Of a stretch of DNA of 25,402 nt, positions 23,890 through 25,402 are shown one piece after another. Numbering within the stretch: position 1 is the stretch's first letter; each line of letters begins with the position of its first letter. The notes under the pieces are model-generated. The model was not told where the DNA came from, did not search any database, and saw only the letters and a program-made list of their open reading frames with translations. A program made the position numbers and the translations under genes. The stretch comes from Thermohalobaculum sp039821125 (GTDB lineage: Bacteria; Pseudomonadota; Alphaproteobacteria; Rhodobacterales; Rhodobacteraceae), in the NCBI GenBank assembly GCA_039821125.1, contig JBCBOR010000065.1, positions 1-25,402 of the forward strand, in the 5' to 3' direction.

Positions 23890-23898
23890 GAGATCCCG

Positions 23899-24600
23899 AT
23901 GCGTACCCTAGTCGTTGCAACCCTTTTTGCCCTCGGCCTTGCCACACTGCCCGCCGCCGCACAGCAACAGCCGGTGCTGACCATCACCGGCACAGGCTCG
24001 GTCAGCGCCGCGCCCGACATTGCCACAGTGACCACCGCCGTCGAGACCGCAGCCCCCACCGCTGCCGAGGCGCTGGCCGAGAACTCCGCGATCATGGCGC
24101 AGGTGTTCGAGACGCTGACCGCCGCCGGTGTTGCGCGCAAGGACATCCAGACCAACCAGCTCTCGGTTCAGCCGGAGTACCGCAATCTCAAGAGCTCCTC
24201 TTCCTCGGGCGAGGTCGAGATCTACCAGTACCGCGTGCGCAACGGCCTGGCGGTGAGGGTGCGCGATCTGGGCAACCTCGGCACGGTGCTCGACCGGATC
24301 GTGCGCACCGGCATCAACCAGATAGGCGGCATCGGTTTTGGCCACTCGAAGCCCGGGCCGATGCTGGCCGAGGCGCGCAAGGCCGCCATGGCCGACGCGA
24401 TCGCCACTGCCGAGCTCTATGCCGCCGCTGCGGGCATCCGGCTGGTGCGCGTGCTGTCGGTCTCGGAGTACGGGCGGCCCAACCTTGGCGCCGCGATGGA
24501 GATGAGCCGCGCCGGCGACAGCCTCGCAGTGCCGATCGCTGGGGGAGAGCAGGCGATCTCGACATCGGTCAACGTGGTCTGGGCCGTCGAACAGGACTAA
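23899..24600 (+). CDS. SIMPL domain (DUF541) periplasmic protein, second of two paralogues
   Basis: This 233-residue paralogue of the preceding protein starts at the ATG at 23899 with AGGAGA upstream. It has a signal peptide (MRTLVVATLFALGLATLPAAA) and one SIMPL domain with segments shared with its neighbour, including ETAAPTAAEAL, DIQTNQLSV, EIYQYRV and GFGHS. Differences concentrate in the mid-domain loop (KSSSSSGEV here, PGTTPRRT there) and in the segment after SVSEYGRPN. It is likely secreted to the periplasm and could co-oligomerise with the first copy. The 148-bp gap carries a REP element and two inverted repeats, so the two may not be expressed identically. Confidence 0.9.
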   Translation: MRTLVVATLFALGLATLPAAAQQQPVLTITGTGSVSAAPDIATVTTAVETAAPTAAEALAENSAIMAQVFETLTAAGVARKDIQTNQLSVQPEYRNLKSSSSSGEVEIYQYRVRNGLAVRVRDLGNLGTVLDRIVRTGINQIGGIGFGHSKPGPMLAEARKAAMADAIATAELYAAAAGIRLVRVLSVSEYGRPNLGAAMEMSRAGDSLAVPIAGGEQAISTSVNVVWAVEQD

Positions 24601-24859
24601 CCGGCCAGCGCGCGCTCCGGGCGAAATCCAGGCAACACGGGCGGGGCGGCGCTATGGTCCTTCCCGCTAGCCGGGCGTGGTGAGAGCCGCCGCCCGAGAC
24701 GTCATCCCAACAGGCCGCGAAGCGGTGCCCAAGACGGTTGGCTTGGGGCGACGGCGCAAGCCGCGTCCTCACCTTCCCAGGCCCCGTGGATCCATCCGGG
24801 TCCGAAATGCGTGGCGGCGCTGCCACCTTGCCTGATGACCAGACCGAGAGGCCCCGGCC

Positions 24860-25267
24860 CTAGTGAAACAGGTCGATATGGTCGGCGAAGACGAGAAACC
24901 CCGCCGCGGCGAAGCACATCGCGGCCCAGAACCACGGCTTGGCCGAGGCCATACGGCCCGTGCCCGGATGCTTTGGATCGACCAGCACCTTGTGGCGCGT
25001 GCCGATCGGAAAGTTCATGTCCGAGGAGCCGATGGTCGATGAGATCCGCTCCTTGCGCCCGTCCGCCAACGTGATCTCCCAGACCGGCAGGTACAGGATC
25101 ACCGAGCGGCCGGAGCTGGGGTTGGTCGCGGACGAGCTGTAGGATTTCTGCTCCTTCACCTCGACCACCTCGCCCTGATAGCTGGCCGCCCGGGCCATGA
25201 ACCGGAAATGCTCGACAATCAGGGCCACACCGACACCGGCGAAGACAAGGGCGATGATGAGGATCAT
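24860..25267 (-). CDS. DUF3592 domain membrane protein
   Basis: The 135-residue product has a membrane segment at the N-terminus (about 2-19), a beta-rich soluble middle beginning YQGEVVEVKEQKSYSSS and including PVWEITLADGRKE and FPIGTRHKVLVDPKHPG, and a second membrane segment near the C-terminus (about 110-129). This hairpin topology with a domain containing the VxxD-P pattern is typical of DUF3592 proteins, whose function is unknown. The ribosome binding site is weak. It converges on the second SIMPL gene; the 259 bases between them hold no recognised feature. Confidence 0.75.
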   Translation of the reverse strand: MILIIALVFAGVGVALIVEHFRFMARAASYQGEVVEVKEQKSYSSSATNPSSGRSVILYLPVWEITLADGRKERISSTIGSSDMNFPIGTRHKVLVDPKHPGTGRMASAKPWFWAAMCFAAAGFLVFADHIDLFH

Positions 25268-25330
25268 TGGGAAGTCTCTATGGTTGGTAACGCTCTGGGA
25301 CAGCGTATCACGCTCCCGGCGCGGCTGTTA

Positions 25331-25402
25331 GGGTTTGGACTCAATTCAGCCAGCATCTGATTGCGAAGATGTGGAGCATGGAAAGGAAGTTGCGTTTCAT
25401 CT
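25331..25402 (-). mobile_element. Insertion sequence end, IS5-type, cut by the window edge
   Basis: The sequence from about GGGTTTGGACTCA rightward looks like the 3' end of an IS5-family element whose transposase reads on the minus strand to a stop at 25341-25343, within about 10 bases of the putative element end. The terminal inverted repeat cannot be confirmed because the other end is outside the window, so the boundary at 25331 is approximate. Confidence 0.55.
25341..25402 (-). CDS. Transposase C-terminal fragment (IS5-type)
   Basis: Twenty codons are present, reading MKRNFLSMLHIFAIRCWLN after a partial codon, then TGA. This resembles the end of IS5-family (IS427-like) DDE transposases, which typically finish with a basic ARNFLAAI-like helix and a short W-containing tail directly before the terminal repeat. 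Most of the gene lies beyond the window, so integrity cannot be judged. The call rests on this short C-terminal pattern. Confidence 0.6.
   Translation of the reverse strand, partial: MKRNFLSMLHIFAIRCWLN

Noticed and set aside
24601..24859. Non-coding interval with several short GC-rich inverted repeats, considered as a 6S, SRP or other structured RNA
   Set aside because: None of the signature sequences I know for these RNAs is present, and short GC stems are expected in sequence of this composition. Short open frames on both strands show no recognisable protein. I see nothing supportable here.

Overview
The window is a stretch of high-GC chromosome from an alphaproteobacterium, almost certainly of the family Rhodobacteraceae. 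The evidence is the gene content and order, a long structured leader upstream of mraZ of the kind reported for Rhodobacter sphaeroides (sRNA UpsM), a secreted RTX/Hint_2 protein of a type common in this order, and a short intergenic motif (GC-rich hairpin followed by a GTATTT...GCAAGATGAA-like tail) familiar from this family. All assignments are from reading the sequence; no database search was run.

Positions 1-11545, all on the minus strand, hold the division and cell wall (dcw) operon. Read 5'->3' it runs mraZ, rsmH, ftsL, ftsI, murE, murF, mraY, murD, ftsW, murG and the first codons of murC at the window edge. Most junctions overlap or abut (ATGA or TGATG overlaps, a direct abutment, a 1-base gap), which implies translational coupling. 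The exceptions are a 133-bp gap between mraY and murD, holding a family-type repeat hairpin, and a 30-bp gap before murC. Positions 11546-11880 form the operon's control region: a sigma70-like promoter, four GG-centred boxes at exact 10-bp spacing (a probable MraZ operator), and a leader of about 240 nt with a long 5' stem and a terminator-like hairpin.

Positions 11986-14350 hold a small cupin (+), a secreted metallophosphoesterase-like protein (-) and a secreted FKBP-type prolyl isomerase (+). The cupin and phosphoesterase genes converge on a REPIN-like pair of inverted REP elements that fills nearly the whole gap. Next, on the minus strand, come a large RTX/PA14-like/Hint protein, the RNase P RNA gene rnpB, an AmpD-like amidase, an isocitrate lyase/PEP mutase family enzyme and a LysM plus solute-binding-domain protein.

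Positions 19295-21542 (minus) hold an nfeD-SPFH membrane pair, with a perfect 16-bp palindrome at its likely promoter, and a DNA-3-methyladenine glycosylase I family gene. On the plus strand follow a single-PDZ HtrA/Deg protease and two tandem paralogous SIMPL (DUF541) periplasmic proteins. Single REP elements follow the protease gene and the first SIMPL gene. The window closes with a DUF3592 membrane protein (-) and the C-terminal end of an IS5-type transposase (-) cut by the window edge.

The common theme is the cell envelope: peptidoglycan precursor synthesis and septation (dcw), muropeptide recycling (AmpD-like), periplasmic folding and quality control (FKBP, HtrA), membrane organisation (SPFH/NfeD) and several exported proteins. 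The most interesting non-coding signals are the mraZ leader and operator, the REP/REPIN family, and the palindromes at the SPFH promoter and the nfeD stop codon.
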